The notes beneath the pieces are model-generated. The model worked only from the letters and a program-made list of their open reading frames with translations. It searched no databases and was not told the origin of the DNA. Both the position numbers and the translations under genes were made by a program. A stretch of DNA of 64,000 bases from the NCBI GenBank assembly GCA_949130495.1, contig OX422219.1, positions 263,733,111 to 263,797,110 on the forward strand, given 5' to 3'. This document shows, piece after piece, positions 1 through 12,449 of the stretch. This stretch comes from Sambucus nigra (Eukaryota > Streptophyta > Magnoliopsida > Dipsacales > Adoxaceae). Every line of letters starts with the position of its first letter. Positions within the stretch are counted from its first letter, which is position 1.

Positions 1-1481
1 CTATCATTCTCCCCCTTTTTGTTCAGGAATAGGCAAAGGATAAAGAACAAATATAAAAGCATGTTGAAGCTTAAAGTGATACCAAAACTAAAGTATAATC
101 ATAGAAGGACTAGAAAGCACAACAAAGGAAAAACAAAATATCATATATATATATATATATGTACTAGAAATATATCAATAATGCACACGCACATATATAT
201 ATAGATATAAACACACACATGACACAAAATACAATATGTTTGCACACTCGCATGGCAAAAATGTGTCATATGGAAACGGAAGTGTTGGAGTGTGAACTAG
301 TAACGATTAAATTTAGACCCAATCACTTAAAACATGTTCACGGAGTTCTCAATTGATTGCAAACTACAAGACATTTGAATATAACCTCATGTGACAATAT
401 AAATTGAACCCAATGAACAAACATACACAATTCATACGAGCCTCGCATATTGATGATTCTACAAACCAATAGAGTCATGACATAAAATACGCAACTAGGA
501 TAAACGGACATTGTGCAAACCGTTGATATACCATCCGATCTCCCTCAGTAAGCATTTATATTAATTTTGAATGAATATATCAATCAAACATAGGCCTTGG
601 CAAATTATTTCTCTTTTTAATGCCATATTTTCTGTTTTTAGGCCTTTGGACCACGTATTTCTTTTAGGTCTATTCAAAACGGTGGCTTACAATCGCAAAT
701 GATCACTTAGTCCTTTCGTAGCCCTTCCCCGTGCACATTTATATTTATCATGTTTTCATTTTTCACACAAATCTTATGAGCAATGGAGTTTGACATGCAC
801 TAGTCCTCCTGAGTCACACATATGTAGATGACAAGATTGGAAGGATAACACCTCACATAGCTCAAATGTACATTTGAAGTTAAAATTTCAAAAGAGCTCG
901 TGCATTTGTGAATAGAGGCATATAAAAATAGAATCCATTTAAAACAACACAAAATCCAACTACTCCATGTAAGCATGGTAAAGAACATAATAAGGATTGA
1001 TAATCTACACCAAAAGTTCTAGCCACATGAGAGCGTAAAAGATGGGATTCAAACACAATTGTATGCCTCATAGAGTGTGTCAAACTAAAATACACACAAA
1101 ATAAAATCTTTTTAACTTTTTGAATTTTTTTAACCAAAAATAAAAATATATAATCAAAAGACAAACCAAAATCATTTGAATTTTTCATTAAGCTTAAATT
1201 ACAAAGAGATAAAATCCAAATGATAAACAAAAATCTTTTTGTATTTTTCATTTAATGTAAACAAAATGAAGGAAATATAATACAAAAGATTAACAAAAAT
1301 CATAATTCTAGCATGTGATAAGCATGGAGCATAGACTAGAAAATGATTAACAAGCATACATTTAGCATGTGGATATAGCATGAAGTACAAACGCTAAAGT
1401 ATGCAAGCACTAACACATTCATCCTTTAGATTTAGCAAGGGAGGAAGCATGTGAAAGTAAATGAGAATCAAAAACCCTATT
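1..1481 (-). mobile_element. Non-coding internal region downstream of copia-A gag
   Basis: AT-rich sequence lying 3' of the minus-strand gag of copia copy A. No protease, integrase or reverse transcriptase motif is visible on either strand; all reading frames are short. Read on the minus strand it shares order and wording with 5100-6400 of copy B: A/T-rich 'aaccaaaaagatttt' stretches followed by a 'cacg..gaaagggct' and 'ccgtttt/ccgttta' block. It is therefore part of the same retroelement rather than host spacer. The remaining 3' internal part and the 3' LTR lie beyond the left edge of the window. Confidence 0.6.
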
Positions 1482-3340
1482 TTACAAGGCAACCAATTCA
1501 GATTTCCTAACCCAAATTAATGAAGAATGACTATCTTGGGGTGTAGGAATTTTAAATATATTGGTTGATTTACGTTGGGATTTTCTAGGAATTCGTTTAA
1601 GATCAAAACAAAATTTCTTAAGATGACCTTTTCGACCACAATGTGTACAAGTAAAAACATGTCGAAAAGATTTACCTACGGAGTGATCTTTAAAAGCTTT
1701 CCTAGTAGATTCTCCTAAAATGTTGGTTTTGGCTTTATGAGAAGATTCATTGCAAGTATTGAAGCCTAAACCACACATGTCATTTTTAATTTGGACAGTT
1801 CCTAAGATTTTATCTAATTTTTCCGAACGACACTCCAAATCAAATTTGACATTACTAGAGTCTTTTAATTTATTTTGCAATTCAAAAATGTTAGACTCTA
1901 ATAAAACATTTCGCTCTTCAAAAGCAACAAGATCCTTTTTCAAGGATTCCATTAAACCCCTAAGGCTATCTGTCTCACCTTCTACATAATCATGCTTCTC
2001 TAGAAGAGTCCTCTCACGTGTCTTAAGGTCTTCTACCAACATGCTATCATCAATGACCTTGACACGCTCTTTGAAACTAGATTCTAATTTCAAATTAGCT
2101 CTTTTCAATTTAATAGATTCTTTATAAAGTTCTTGAAAAACATTTTGAAGTTCACTCACATTAATCTCTTCTTCATTTTCACTCTCTCTTTCATCTCCAC
2201 TCTCACTATCATCAAAAATAAGAGAATCATAAACAATGACCTTGGAAGTGTCATGAGTTAACGTTTCATCAATCGATGAGTTCTCACTATCACTCACATA
2301 ACTAGCCATAAAAGCCACAAAATTAGGCTTAGTGGGGAAATCGGGTCCCTCTTCCTTATCACTATCACTAAGGATCGCCTTATATTCAATGGGTCGTTTA
2401 CCCTCTTCCCTTAGTTTAGTGGGGCACTCAGAAGCCCTATGGCCATAACCCTCACAACCAAAACATCTATTAGACTCGTCTCTATTTAAATTTTCATTAA
2501 TAGGTTTAGGGATTTTCTCGGCTTTGTCATGCTTAGAAGTTTCAAATTTCTTAAAATATTTTTTAAATTTATCTTTGTTAAATTTAAGAAATTTTCTAAA
2601 TTTATGAGCAAACAAAGCCATATCTTCTGAGTGAGTATCACTCTCGCTCTCTACTACTTGTTTGACCTCTTTTCGGGCTTTTAAAGCAACGCCCTTTTCA
2701 ATTTTCTTTTCAATTTTAGAGGGAAACATATCTAGTTCATAGGTTTATAAAATCACCTACAAGCTCTTCTAATTTCGTAGAGGCTAAAGTTGGTAAAGAA
2801 TTTAAAACGGTCACTTTTGGAATAAATCTATCGGGTAGGGACCTTTAAATTTTCTTTACAACTCGGTTGTCGGGTATTTTCTCTCCCAAATTAAAAGATG
2901 AATTGACAATATCGGAAATTCTAGCATAGAATTCATCAAAAGTTTCATTATCGTTCATTTTGATAGTTTCAAATTGAGTGGTTAGGTTTTGGAGTTTCGA
3001 AGCTTTAACGACACAAGTTCCTTCATGAGTTAGTTGTAAAATATCCCAATCTTCTTTAGCGGTTTCACACGTCATAATATGTCGGAATTCATCCGGTGTG
3101 ACAGCGCTAAACAAGGCATTCAAACCACGAAAATTAAAATTAGAAAGTTTAAACTCATTCTCAGTCCATCTATCGGCCAGTTTGGGAACACGTTCATTTT
3201 CAACTAAGTGACCACCCGTTAACAACAGACATCCAAACTCTCTCGTCGATAGATTTTAGTGCCGATTTCATTCGCGCTTTCCAGTACACGTAGTTAGAAC
3301 CATCGAAAATAGGAAATTTAGAAAATGGAGAAAATTCCAT
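1482..3340 (-). pseudogene. gag: Ty1/copia Gag (SIRE/Maximus-like), frameshifted
   Basis: Gag polyprotein that would form the retroelement's cytoplasmic particle and bind its RNA. It starts at the ATG at 3340-3338, with a DUF4219-type N-terminus (YVYWKARMKSALKSI). A UBN2-type gag core follows (3225-2845), then a 415-residue open segment (2729-1482). That segment carries two CCHC zinc knuckles, CFGCEGYGHRASEC and CTHCGRKGHLKKFC, separated by an acidic Ser/Glu-rich stretch and a long coiled-coil-like region; it ends near an IWV motif typical of the clade just before protease. Frame breaks occur near 3225, near 2845 and near 2735, so the gene is dead, although its 3' two thirds are intact. No protease or other pol domain follows. 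The primer site and LTR lie immediately upstream. Confidence 0.85.
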
Positions 3341-3391
3341 TTTAGCCAAAAATTATTTAGAGGATCTTTAACGAAATAATTTATCGCTTTG

Positions 3392-3403
3392 GCTCTGATA
3401 CCA
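3392..3403 (-). other. Primer binding site of copia A (tRNA-iMet type)
   Basis: The plus strand reads gctctgatacca, the complement of the standard TGGTATCAGAGC primer site for initiator tRNA-Met. It lies between the LTR and the gag start, which fixes the element's orientation as minus. Confidence 0.85.
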
Positions 3404-3416
3404 ATTTATAAGAGGG

Positions 3417-4954
3417 TGTGGATCCCCGGATTTTAAACTCTTTAAAATTAAAATATTATTTCCTTTTTATGAAACAAGATGCGAAAGAGTAAAGAAGTGT
3501 GATGGTTCACAAACAAACGAATTACCAAATTTTAATTTTCTTAAACAAATTAAAATTAAACCGAGTGAAATTAAATTAAGGCATTAAAATCATTTTCACT
3601 TAAACCAAGTTAACTACACATTACCCAAATTAAACACGTAGAGATTAAATTAAACCAAATTTTATCTTTTTACCTAAGCATGTGTTCTAGGTGATTTTGT
3701 AAAAGATAAAATAAACAATCAATCCACTACGCCGCGATGTACGAGGAAAAACCCAAGACGGGAAACGACCTCGGACGGCCCTAGCCTTTTCGATACAAGA
3801 CAGAAAGGCTTACAACACACGACTCGTTCCCTCTCAAGCCCCGATGCTTCTTCTTGTATATACCTCTTCCTAGCGGATAACCTTGGAGCTCCACCGCGGT
3901 CTCGGAATCCACCGATCGGACTTTATATGGTCACCGTCACCCGAGCAAGGAGCCTTTCTCCAAGTGGGTAATGCCGCAACAAAAACACTTCTTCTTTCTT
4001 TATGGGATGTAGAAGAAAACTCGAAACTTCTCTTTGAACGAAAGATATGAACCCGGTGCCAATCTCCAAGCAAGATATATGAATATGGAAACTTGGAAGA
4101 AACTAATTTGGGTGTAAACTAGAGTGGTGTATATTTTTCTCTTTGATAAAAACTCACTCAAAACATGATCTTTTTCCCTCTTTGATTTTTCTCCCAAAAC
4201 ACTCTCTAGGATTTAGTAAGATATGAAAAAGATGTCTTAGAAAAATGGTTTCCCGCACATAGTAATGCTGTGAAAAATTAGTTAAGAAACAAGTGGGGAA
4301 GAGGTGAAAAACTGCTTAAAACTGCCAAAAACTGTTCCCGCCTGGTGTCTCGTTCGAACGACATTTCGTTCGAACGACATTCTCATTCGAACGAGTCTTC
4401 TAACGAAGTTCCAGTATTACTTCGTTATAAACTCGTTGGAAATCTCGTTAGAACGATAATCTCGTTCGAACGACATTTCGAACGAAGTTCCAGTATGCCA
4501 TAATGGGAAGTCATTGGCACTTTCGTTCGAACGACATCTGGTTCGAACGACAATCTCGTTCGAACGACATATCGAACGAACTTCCAGAAACTTTGGAATA
4601 TTCGATTTTAACCCAGAAAACTTTATAAACTTATTTTAAAGTTTTAATTAAATCTTTCTGAAAATAAAACACAGTTTTAATTAAACCTAACACCCAATTA
4701 AACTTGTTCCAAGCTCCTATATATATAATATTGCATTCATACCTTGGGAGCATGGAACCATAGTTGATGACGTAGAAACGAGGCGCGCAAACCGGCATAT
4801 TGATGAAGCTTTATACTCTTTGCCTCTACGTTTTCAACAAACTCTTCATAGGCTTTAGAATATTACAATTAAATACAATCCTATGAATAAATATTTTTGT
4901 CCGGAATTGAGCCAAAACAATATATGGACTCAATTGGAAATTTGTGTCCTTACA
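3417..4954 (-). repeat. 5' LTR of copia A
   Basis: The segment is bounded by tgtggatcc at 3417 and ccttaca at 4954; read on the minus strand it runs from TGTAAGGACA to GGATCCACA. Copy B's LTR (6640-7779) starts TGTAAGGACA and ends GAATCCACA, which supports both edges. A 13-bp spacer separates it from the primer site. It carries the TCGTTCGAACGA palindrome cluster at 4351-4585. The left edge could be a few bases further left, at 3404. Confidence 0.7.
4351..4585. repeat. Cluster of TCGTTCGAACGA palindromes in the copia-A LTR
   Basis: About eight full or partial copies of the self-complementary word TCGTTCGAACGA, mostly as cgttcgaacgacat, are interspersed with the phrase cgaacgaagttccag. Each copy contains CpG. 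The function is unknown. Degenerate versions are present in the copy-B LTR around 6950-7150. Confidence 0.8.
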
Positions 4955-6639
4955 GGTTAAGACTTCACAAACTTGATGGATGTTTTTAATTGGATGTCAC
5001 CACCTTTGGAAAACTCCAACGCACCTAACAGTTGATGTTTAGACTTGTTTACTAGTATAGGATGATTTTCATGATGATATTATATACATATTGTTAGTAT
5101 GTACCACCTTTGTATATGTATTTTTTCATTTTTGATATATTTTCGAAAAACCAAAAAGATTTTTATTTTTTTTAAATGTTGGGAAAATACTAAAAGATTT
5201 TCTAGTTTTTTTTAGAAAAAAATTGAAAAAACCAAAAGGATTTTATTTTGATAAAATTTTTGGAAAAAGACAAAGAGTTTTGTATTTTGTTTACACCGTT
5301 TATGAATGGAAATTTAGTATAACCAAGTCACAACATCATTCTATATCCATGTGACTATTCGATAGTGTTTTGAGACGATACATCATTTCATGTTTGGGAT
5401 TTGAGATTACTTTCTACATGTTTGACTCATTATTTCCTTTAATGCACACTTATACAGATTTGTTTGATTATTGTACTTGTCTATCACATGTTGGTAGAAG
5501 TGTTTCCATCTCAATCCTGTCTTTAGAACGAATCAAATGTGATAAAACTTGACAGTGAAAGAGTGCTTGTAAGAACCGCTGACCGTGAGGAATTTGTTTA
5601 AATATTAAAAAAATATGAGTGAACACGAGAAAGGGCTGGGAGTGAATAATAATCACGTCGTGAAAGCTACCGTTTAAAAGAGTCCAAGAAAAAATTAAGG
5701 CAGTAAAAAGAATAATATGCCAAAAATGGGTACAATGGGATTTCTCTAAGTTGAGAAAATAAATAGAAACCTCAAACAAACTTTAAAAAGAAATATATAT
5801 TTGAGGGAGTTTGGTTGGAAATAAATCAATGGGTTTTCATGTCCTAACAAAGTCTTGAAAAAGCGTTACATAGTTTTGGAGGTTATTTGTGTGGAAATCA
5901 TTTTAGATTTGATTTGTTGATTTGATTAAGTTAATGTCATTTGCATTCAATAATTTTTACACTTAAGGGTGATTGCTAAGTTCATTCGTTAGGAGTATCC
6001 ATATTCATCGTGCACATTTGTTATGTATATTTGAGTAGATTTACCTATTGAATAACTTCACACCCGTTCAATCTATTTCCACAATTTGGTTATCTTAGTG
6101 TAAATTCATGGTGTGTGGTTTCTTTGTAAATTATTTTTGTTTAAAATTTTGAAAAATCAAAAATAGTTGGTGAAGGCTTTCAAGTTTATCCTTAATGATC
6201 GCAGTTGATTTCTTTTCTTGTCGTGACACTCCATGTATATTTTGTTTAAATCTTTTCCTTGTCTTTGGGCAAATAAAAAGGGTGAGAACAAATTATGATT
6301 TAATTGGGGAGTTCAAATTATGGGGGAGATTTGAGATTTTATATTTATTTTGATTTATTTTTATCTTATTTCAAACTCGATACATCACGAAGGTATTTGT
6401 TTCTTGTCTCATGTGTGTAGATACAAAAGTTGAAGATCATTATTTTGCACTCCATGATGATGACAAAGAAACATTAGAAATTTGAAGATGTTGAAGATTT
6501 TTTATGAAAGTTTAAAGACTTACATTTTTAGTACCTTTTCAATTTTGGGTTCATGGGAGGGTATTAGATTTGTATAGGACATTTGATTTGAAAATTCAGA
6601 TGTTATTAGTTTGTACCGACATAGACATAGGGGGAGATT
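4955..6639 (+). mobile_element. 3' internal region of copia copy B, non-coding
   Basis: AT-rich sequence with no retroelement protein motif on either strand, ending in a polypurine tract (agggggaga, about 6629-6637) directly before an LTR start. It resembles the sequence following gag in copy A, read on the opposite strand. Its left part is cut by the outer edge of copy A's LTR at 4954, so copy B's 5' half is missing. Confidence 0.6.
6629..6637 (+). other. Polypurine tract of copia B
   Basis: Purine run agggggaga two bases before the TGTAAGGACA start of the 3' LTR; plus-strand DNA priming site in retrotransposon replication. Confidence 0.65.
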
Positions 6640-7779
6640 TGTAAGGACATATTTTATATTGTTCGTTTTACATTAGAGCATGTCCTATACCGCTACAACC
6701 GTCAAAGAAATGTTCAAGTTCAATCATACATCAAGATGGATCCGAATATCAACATTCTTCAATGGATAAGCCTTTGCGAGATAGATTTTGGTAAGGTTGT
6801 ATTTAAGTCCCCGAATGGTTCATTTAAAGTATTGGGATAATTTTTCTAAAATGTGTTTTAGCATCTGAGGCGTTATTTTTTATCAAAATAATTTTTTCTA
6901 AGTGTTGAGGCGGAGTTTTGATAAAATTTATTTTTTTCGCTGATGTCGTTCAAATGACATGACAAATTCGTTCAAATGATAGCTCCAATTTACAGACTAT
7001 GCCACGTGAAGGCTCGTTTGAACCTCGCTTAAAACATTTTATCTAACGACGTGCTACTGTTTCTCAATTTTCACTATATATAAAAGGTCGTGCGATCCCC
7101 AGGATCAAATAACATATTTGTCCTTCGAGCGACATCCACTTGTCATTCAAGAGACCCCGCCAACTCAAGTTTGTTATAAATACCTGATTAAATGAATCAT
7201 TTTTCTTCAGAAGACCTGAGATTTTCATTCTATAAAAACTAGTTGTGCAGAATTTATGTCGTCTCACTTTTTGAGGGTTTTTAACTTTGTTTTGATTCAA
7301 AATTCATCTCAATAGCTTTAATGGATCAATTTGGAACCCAAGATACAATTTTTCTGGAGTTTCTCTTGTAGGGAAGATTTATCTACTGCTGATTTGGAAC
7401 CACTTGAGGGAGGTGCTGGTTGACTACGACTACGGTCATTGGGAGTGCTTGACGTTGTTACTTAATGGGGATAGAGTTGCGTGTTCTTGTGGGTTCACTG
7501 CGGTTGATCCATTGCTGACTATATAGGTTGAGGTCTATGTGAGTGTCTGTGGATATTTATTGCAGATTTTATTATGTATGTAAGTTGCGATTTACCTCTT
7601 CATAGTGAAATAAAAGGTTTACCCGAAGGGTTTTTTTTCTAAAATCTGTGTGTCAACAATATTTATTTTGTGATGGCATGATTTATACACCTAGATGCAT
7701 GTGTTAGGGTTTAATTAATTTGGATCAAAAATTGAAATTTAGTTAAATAAGTTTAAAATTGGAAATTTACGAATCCACA
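6640..7779 (+). repeat. 3' LTR of copia B
   Basis: It starts TGTAAGGACA after a polypurine tract and ends GAATCCACA, matching the termini of the copia-A LTR read on the other strand. It shares interior blocks with that LTR, such as cacctaga..catg near 7690 and decayed palindromes (gtcgttcaaatgac at 6954, cgttcaaatga at 6969). It is about 400 bp shorter than copy A's LTR and well diverged, so it is an old copy. Confidence 0.65.
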
Positions 7780-7981
7780 TACAATCGATATCATATAGCA
7801 TTCTCACAACTCAATGACCACTAATTGCTCATTGTCAGTTGGCTCCCCAATCTCTCATCATCATTCATCTCTTCGTCAATATGAGGAGAAATGCCATGGT
7901 GGTTTATTGGAAGAGGTTTGATTTTCTAACAATACCAACTTTGCCCACGGCGTCATCCAAACCACTTTTGTAGGCCGCCTT
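7780..7981. other. Unassigned 202-bp spacer
   Basis: Short stretch between the copia-B LTR end and the start of the gypsy TR-GAG LTR. No motif or open frame of note. It may be the only non-retroelement DNA in the left third of the window. Confidence 0.4.
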
Positions 7982-8191
7982 TGTAACACCCTCTAATTTT
8001 TTAGCCGTAAAAATATTTTTATAAAATAATATTTTTGAAAAAATAATTTTTTAATTAATTAATTTCAGTATTTTAAAATATTGATTTTCAAATATAAAAA
8101 TTAAGGTTTTAATTGGAATTTAAATGGGGTTAAAATTGGAAGTTTTTATCCTTTATATAAATCCTGGGGAACCTAAGCTCTAACCCACGAC

Positions 8192-8226
8192 CGAACCGAT
8201 TTCGCCCCTGGGGGTGAATCGGTTCG
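8192..8226. repeat. Inverted repeat (potential hairpin) in the family-C LTR
   Basis: Ten-base arms CGAACCGATT and AATCGGTTCG flank a 15-base loop that itself contains the palindrome CCCCTGGGG. The homologous site in the second LTR (23037-23080) keeps the loop palindrome but has decayed arms. Confidence 0.75.
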
Positions 8227-9207
8227 CGCCTGGCAGAGCTACGGGATTGGGTTGCTTTTTTTAGTGTTTGTATTTGAGTTAAACTCTTTTCTTTTCCTAT
8301 ATTAAAAAGGCACGGGTTTAGACTTTTAAACACACTTAACCCTTCTTAAAAAGCAATAACCTCCCAATTATTATCTCCTCTCTTCTACAAAACCTAAAGT
8401 CCATTTAAAACAGATTTCAACCCAAGTTTTGAAGATCCAAATAAACTTTTCTCAACATCAACCAAGAATGAGTCTTTACTATTTTCGTGAGAGGATCACA
8501 ACCATATAATCATATTTTCAAGACGATTTCTTTATAGGCATGAGTGCTTCTATTGTTCCCCTTAAGTATTATGCGCACTAGGTATTGCCTAAACTTTAAT
8601 AAATTGCATTTTTCTTAAAATAAATTAGGAAAATTAATTAGGGAAAGTGAAAGTAATTACGGGGCTATTTTTATTAAAGCTAAAAATATATTTAAGATAA
8701 ACAATCGCATGCGTAGATTAGAGATTTGGATTACGATCGAATGGTGGGACGTTTCGCGTGTTGATGTTAAAAATATGAACTTAGAATAATGTTTCGACTC
8801 GTAAAATTTATTATATTGATGTGTAGGTTGTAGAACGGAATCATATTTGTGTAATATTAACATACGCATGTTAAAGTACAATTTTATGTAAATCGAAAAA
8901 ATAGTACTTGTGTGGAAATTATGGAATGTAATAACTTGTGTGACTTTTGATAGGACATGTTTAATTATATAATTAAACGGACATAATTTTGTTGATAATT
9001 GTAATGGTAGAATTAATTGAAAGAATTGTAGCGATAAATTTAAAATATACTTTACATGAATATTGCTTGTGTTAATATTTCGACACCGCGTGGACGTTGG
9101 GATTTTGGGGTAGTTATGATTTTACCTTTGTTTCTTAGGTTGATTTCTAGTCATGGGACTAGTAGGTAGGCCTCGTTATTATTAACACTTTCTAAGTATG
9201 GGATTAG

Positions 9208-9212
9208 TAAGT
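9208..9212. repeat. Left target-site duplication of Tekay-1
   Basis: TAAGT immediately left of the LTR start. CAAGT follows the 3' LTR at 20034-20038, giving a 5-bp duplication with one mismatch, as expected for an old gypsy insertion. Confidence 0.7.
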
Positions 9213-10332
9213 TGTAATACCCCGTATTTTTATGGCATTTAATTATGGGTTTATTTAAATTAAATTGGTATTAATTAATTTAATATTAATTCGGATTTTA
9301 AAATAGATATTTACTAGCATGAAGAGAGTTAGAAATTATTGGTAAGAATTATGTTGAATATTACTTAATGAGTATAGTAATATATGAGATTGAATTTATT
9401 AAAATTGTCGCGAGTGAATAATACGATAATTATAGAAATTAAGTCGAGATGCGCGTGTGTCGTGTCGGGACTAAATTAATGGAATAAAAAGTGAATTAAT
9501 TCTAAGTCGCCTGTATGGTCATTTCGAGTGTAGCAATGTGTTCGGAAGGATCAAGATAGTCATAAAATGTACCCAAGAGTTTAGTTTGGGTTTCGGGATG
9601 ATTTTAGGCCTAACCGACAATCCGGGAGGGCATTTCAGTAATTTCCCATTTTAGGCCTTAAATAAGGACGAAAATTGAGAGGTTATGTCTGATGGAATTG
9701 GGAGTCCTCAAGGGATAGAAATACTGGAGTTGCAGAGAGGCTAAGGAACAGAGAAGAGAGAAGGCTTCTAAGGAGGAGAACCACCAACCATACACCATCC
9801 TCACCAATTCCACCACCAACGCATAGATCGGAAGAAGAGGATCATTCCTATACCACTCAAATTCGTCGGATCAAACCTTTGATTTCCAGGAAAGTATCTA
9901 TCTTGTTGTTCTTTTGTTGATAACACATCCATGTTAGTGTAGAAGATAATGATTTTATGTCTCATGAAAATATAATGTTGCTTGGGAGATTATTATTGCA
10001 ATTTGGAGTAGAAACCATGTTAGGATGAATATCTTGTTATATGTAGAATATTAACCACGAAATTCGATGCCCGGTAGAGATAGAAATTGGGAAATTAATG
10101 GAATTCTTGAGAAAATTATACAAACTAGGGTTAAATGATAAATTCTTGAATTAACCCATTTGATGACGATTCTTGAGGAATTAATGAATGTTTCACGTTA
10201 GAATTCATCCATATTGGTTTATATAACGTTCATGATGTTTGGTTGGGATTTTGGGACATGTTAATGGAGGTTTGATGATTTAAGTTGGAAAAAAACCGTA
10301 GGCTTGATATGCAGAATGCTGGGCAATAACTG

Positions 10333-10410
10333 CTCGATCGATCGATCGACTCAAGAATATTGATCGATCGACTAGATCAATCGATCAACCCTTTTCATTG
10401 ATCGATCGAC
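10333..10410. repeat. TCGATCGATCGA palindrome cluster in the Tekay-1 5' LTR
   Basis: Four clusters of TCGATCGATCGA-type words within 80 bp. The 3' LTR has only three at the same place (18171-18213), so units have been gained or lost since insertion. Confidence 0.85.
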
Positions 10411-11667
10411 TAATCCTGGAAATGGAAACGTCTTACCCTTTTAAATGTTAATCCAATTCCAATGTGTAAGGACCTATGGACATAATTTAAATAGCATAAT
10501 GGGACTTGAGAAGGACCAGTAGGATATAAGTAGGGTCCGGGTAAAACAACTTTATATGAGATTTAATCGTGGGATTTCGGGGGTATAAATTGAGTAGGAA
10601 ATCGTGCGTACGTTAAATTAGGTCTTGTGAGAATTAAGGACTTAGACCTGTAGGGTAGAGAGTGTACACCTACTGATTTTATACTTATTAAGATGAAACA
10701 CTTTGAGAGACGAGAAGTACTTAAGAACTTGCAGTAATTGAGAAAATAAAAAATGATTTAATTATACATAAGACTCGGTCTTTCTATGCCACGTATGGTT
10801 AAAATATTATGGGTCGTGGGCGTACCTAGCGGAATAATGCGAATATATATATTATTGTATATCTGTGTGTAATCATACTCGCGCTACTAGCTATCACGGA
10901 GGTTCCGCGCTGGGACAGTCTTATCTCGATTGGACCTTTATGGGGAATATTGACTTGTACCCTAGAACATAGCATCCTTGGTACAGGCTATCCGAGAATG
11001 GTAGTCAGATGGTCCTAAGAGACGTGAGGGTATGTGCTGAACTCTTAGAGACTTGAAACTATGCTTCGCCTACAATATGTGTGTTTAGTGCTAATACAGT
11101 TCGAGAGTGATTCTGAACTAGTGTTTCCCTTTTGTATGAGAGATACGGGGACTTGAAAGTATAGTATGCTAGCACCATAGATTTATATGGGGTTCCCTAT
11201 TAGTATATATATTATGAGTGATAAATATATGTACCTGTGATTAATCTATTGTGTTGGTAAGTAGATAAAATTGAATAATTAATATTAAATGAGTTAAGTA
11301 GTTGAGAACTTAAGTTTGTATTGAGATGAACATCACTCGCTTAAAATATTCATAAGGAAAGGTTATCAGATATAAACTATAGTGATGTGATTACTTGAAA
11401 CAAAATTTGGTGAAGGAAAATTGGGTTAGACTAGTGAATTAGGTTAAACTAGTGAATTGGGTTAGCTTTATCTAGATTAGTTTAGTAGTATGTTAGGCGT
11501 GCACACTAGTCGAGGGGTGAGAATTCCTAAGTGAGTGTCTAAGTACTAACATGTATGTAATATCAACTGGTAAGCATTTTAAATACTTGCTAAGCTATTT
11601 TAAAGTTGTTTTACACTCGGGTTCTGACCCGTTTCCTGTCATCTTTTCCTTCTCTTGTATATATATG

Positions 11668-11669
11668 TA

Positions 11670-11705
<36 letters not shown>

Positions 11706-11727
11706 TGTATGTATGTATGTATGTATT
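11668..11727. repeat. TATA/TATG microsatellite in the Tekay-1 5' LTR
   Basis: A short TA run followed by about a dozen ATGT units, just before ttacaggtgcccagcc. The same spot is only a few units long in the other Tekay LTRs. It creates spurious Tyr/Val/Cys-Met open frames. Confidence 0.9.
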
Positions 11728-12269
11728 ACAGGTGCCCAGCCACAAGGGTGTCAGGCTTAGATCTTTATATTGTTGAGGTGATGCAGCTAGTGTGGGAGTT
11801 GCAGGTCCTTGCAGTAGGCGAATCCATTCTTGTCTTCTTAGTCTTCTATTTAGTTATTCTTAGATAGGGCATGTGTCGCCCATTTACAATTTTATTTAGT
11901 TCAAAGAGAGACTTATACTCTTTATTATTCCAGTATTCAGCTATTGTTGGGTTTGTTTTAATTATTTCATTGTCCTGCAATTTGCGATATATTATTTTGG
12001 ATTGGTTAATCTAGCTTGGTTATTTCATTTGGATGGTGGTCTTAATACTATCATTTGTGTTCATGAAAAATGGTTTCGTATATTAAATTATAATCATGGA
12101 ACTTAATCTTTAAAATTAAAGGTTTTGACACTTTCTTTAATTATTTATTATGTGATTAATAAATAAATAAAAAATCGACGGTGATGCTAAGAATGAACCA
12201 ACCAGACACTTTGATTTAATTTAATAAAGGACTGATCACCCGGTATTTAATTAGGCAGGGTGTCACAGG

Positions 12270-12281
12270 TGGTATCAGAGC
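12270..12281 (+). other. Primer binding site of Tekay-1
   Basis: TGGTATCAGAGC, two bases after the LTR end; matches the 3' end of initiator tRNA-Met. Confidence 0.9.
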
Positions 12282-12449
12282 ATCAGGTTCTAGAACCCTT
12301 TATGATCTGTACGGCTTATTATGCTTTCAGCTTAGCATCCTTTCATATAGAGCCCTATCTTTAGGATTGTTGTACTCTTATTTATGTGATTACGTCTTAA
12401 GCTATTTGAGATTTAATAAAAACTATAATGAAATTCCTTCTCGTTTCAG

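Larger units (their letters stand above)
7982..9212 (+). repeat. Gypsy TR-GAG family C, first LTR, left part
   Basis: It starts TGTAACACCC and is colinear with the second LTR of this family (from 22826): cgtaaaaatatttttata, then the taatttttaattaatt tract, then the inverted repeat near 8200. It is interrupted at 9212 by Tekay-1 and resumes at 20034. The two parts sum to about 2.51 kb, the same length as the second LTR. Confidence 0.85.
9213..12267 (+). repeat. 5' LTR of Tekay-1
   Basis: Runs from TGTAATACCC to GGTGTCACA, 3055 bp. It matches the 3' LTR (17055-20033) and the LTRs of Tekay-2 and Tekay-3. Conserved blocks are gtcgggact, a purine-rich stretch around 9700-9790, the palindrome cluster, and the tail from gatgctaagaatgaaccaa to the terminus. 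Confidence 0.93.

Noticed and set aside
11551..11867. Overlapping open frames with Met-Tyr-Val-Cys repeats.
   Set aside because: They are translations of a TATG microsatellite inside an LTR and occur in two frames at once.
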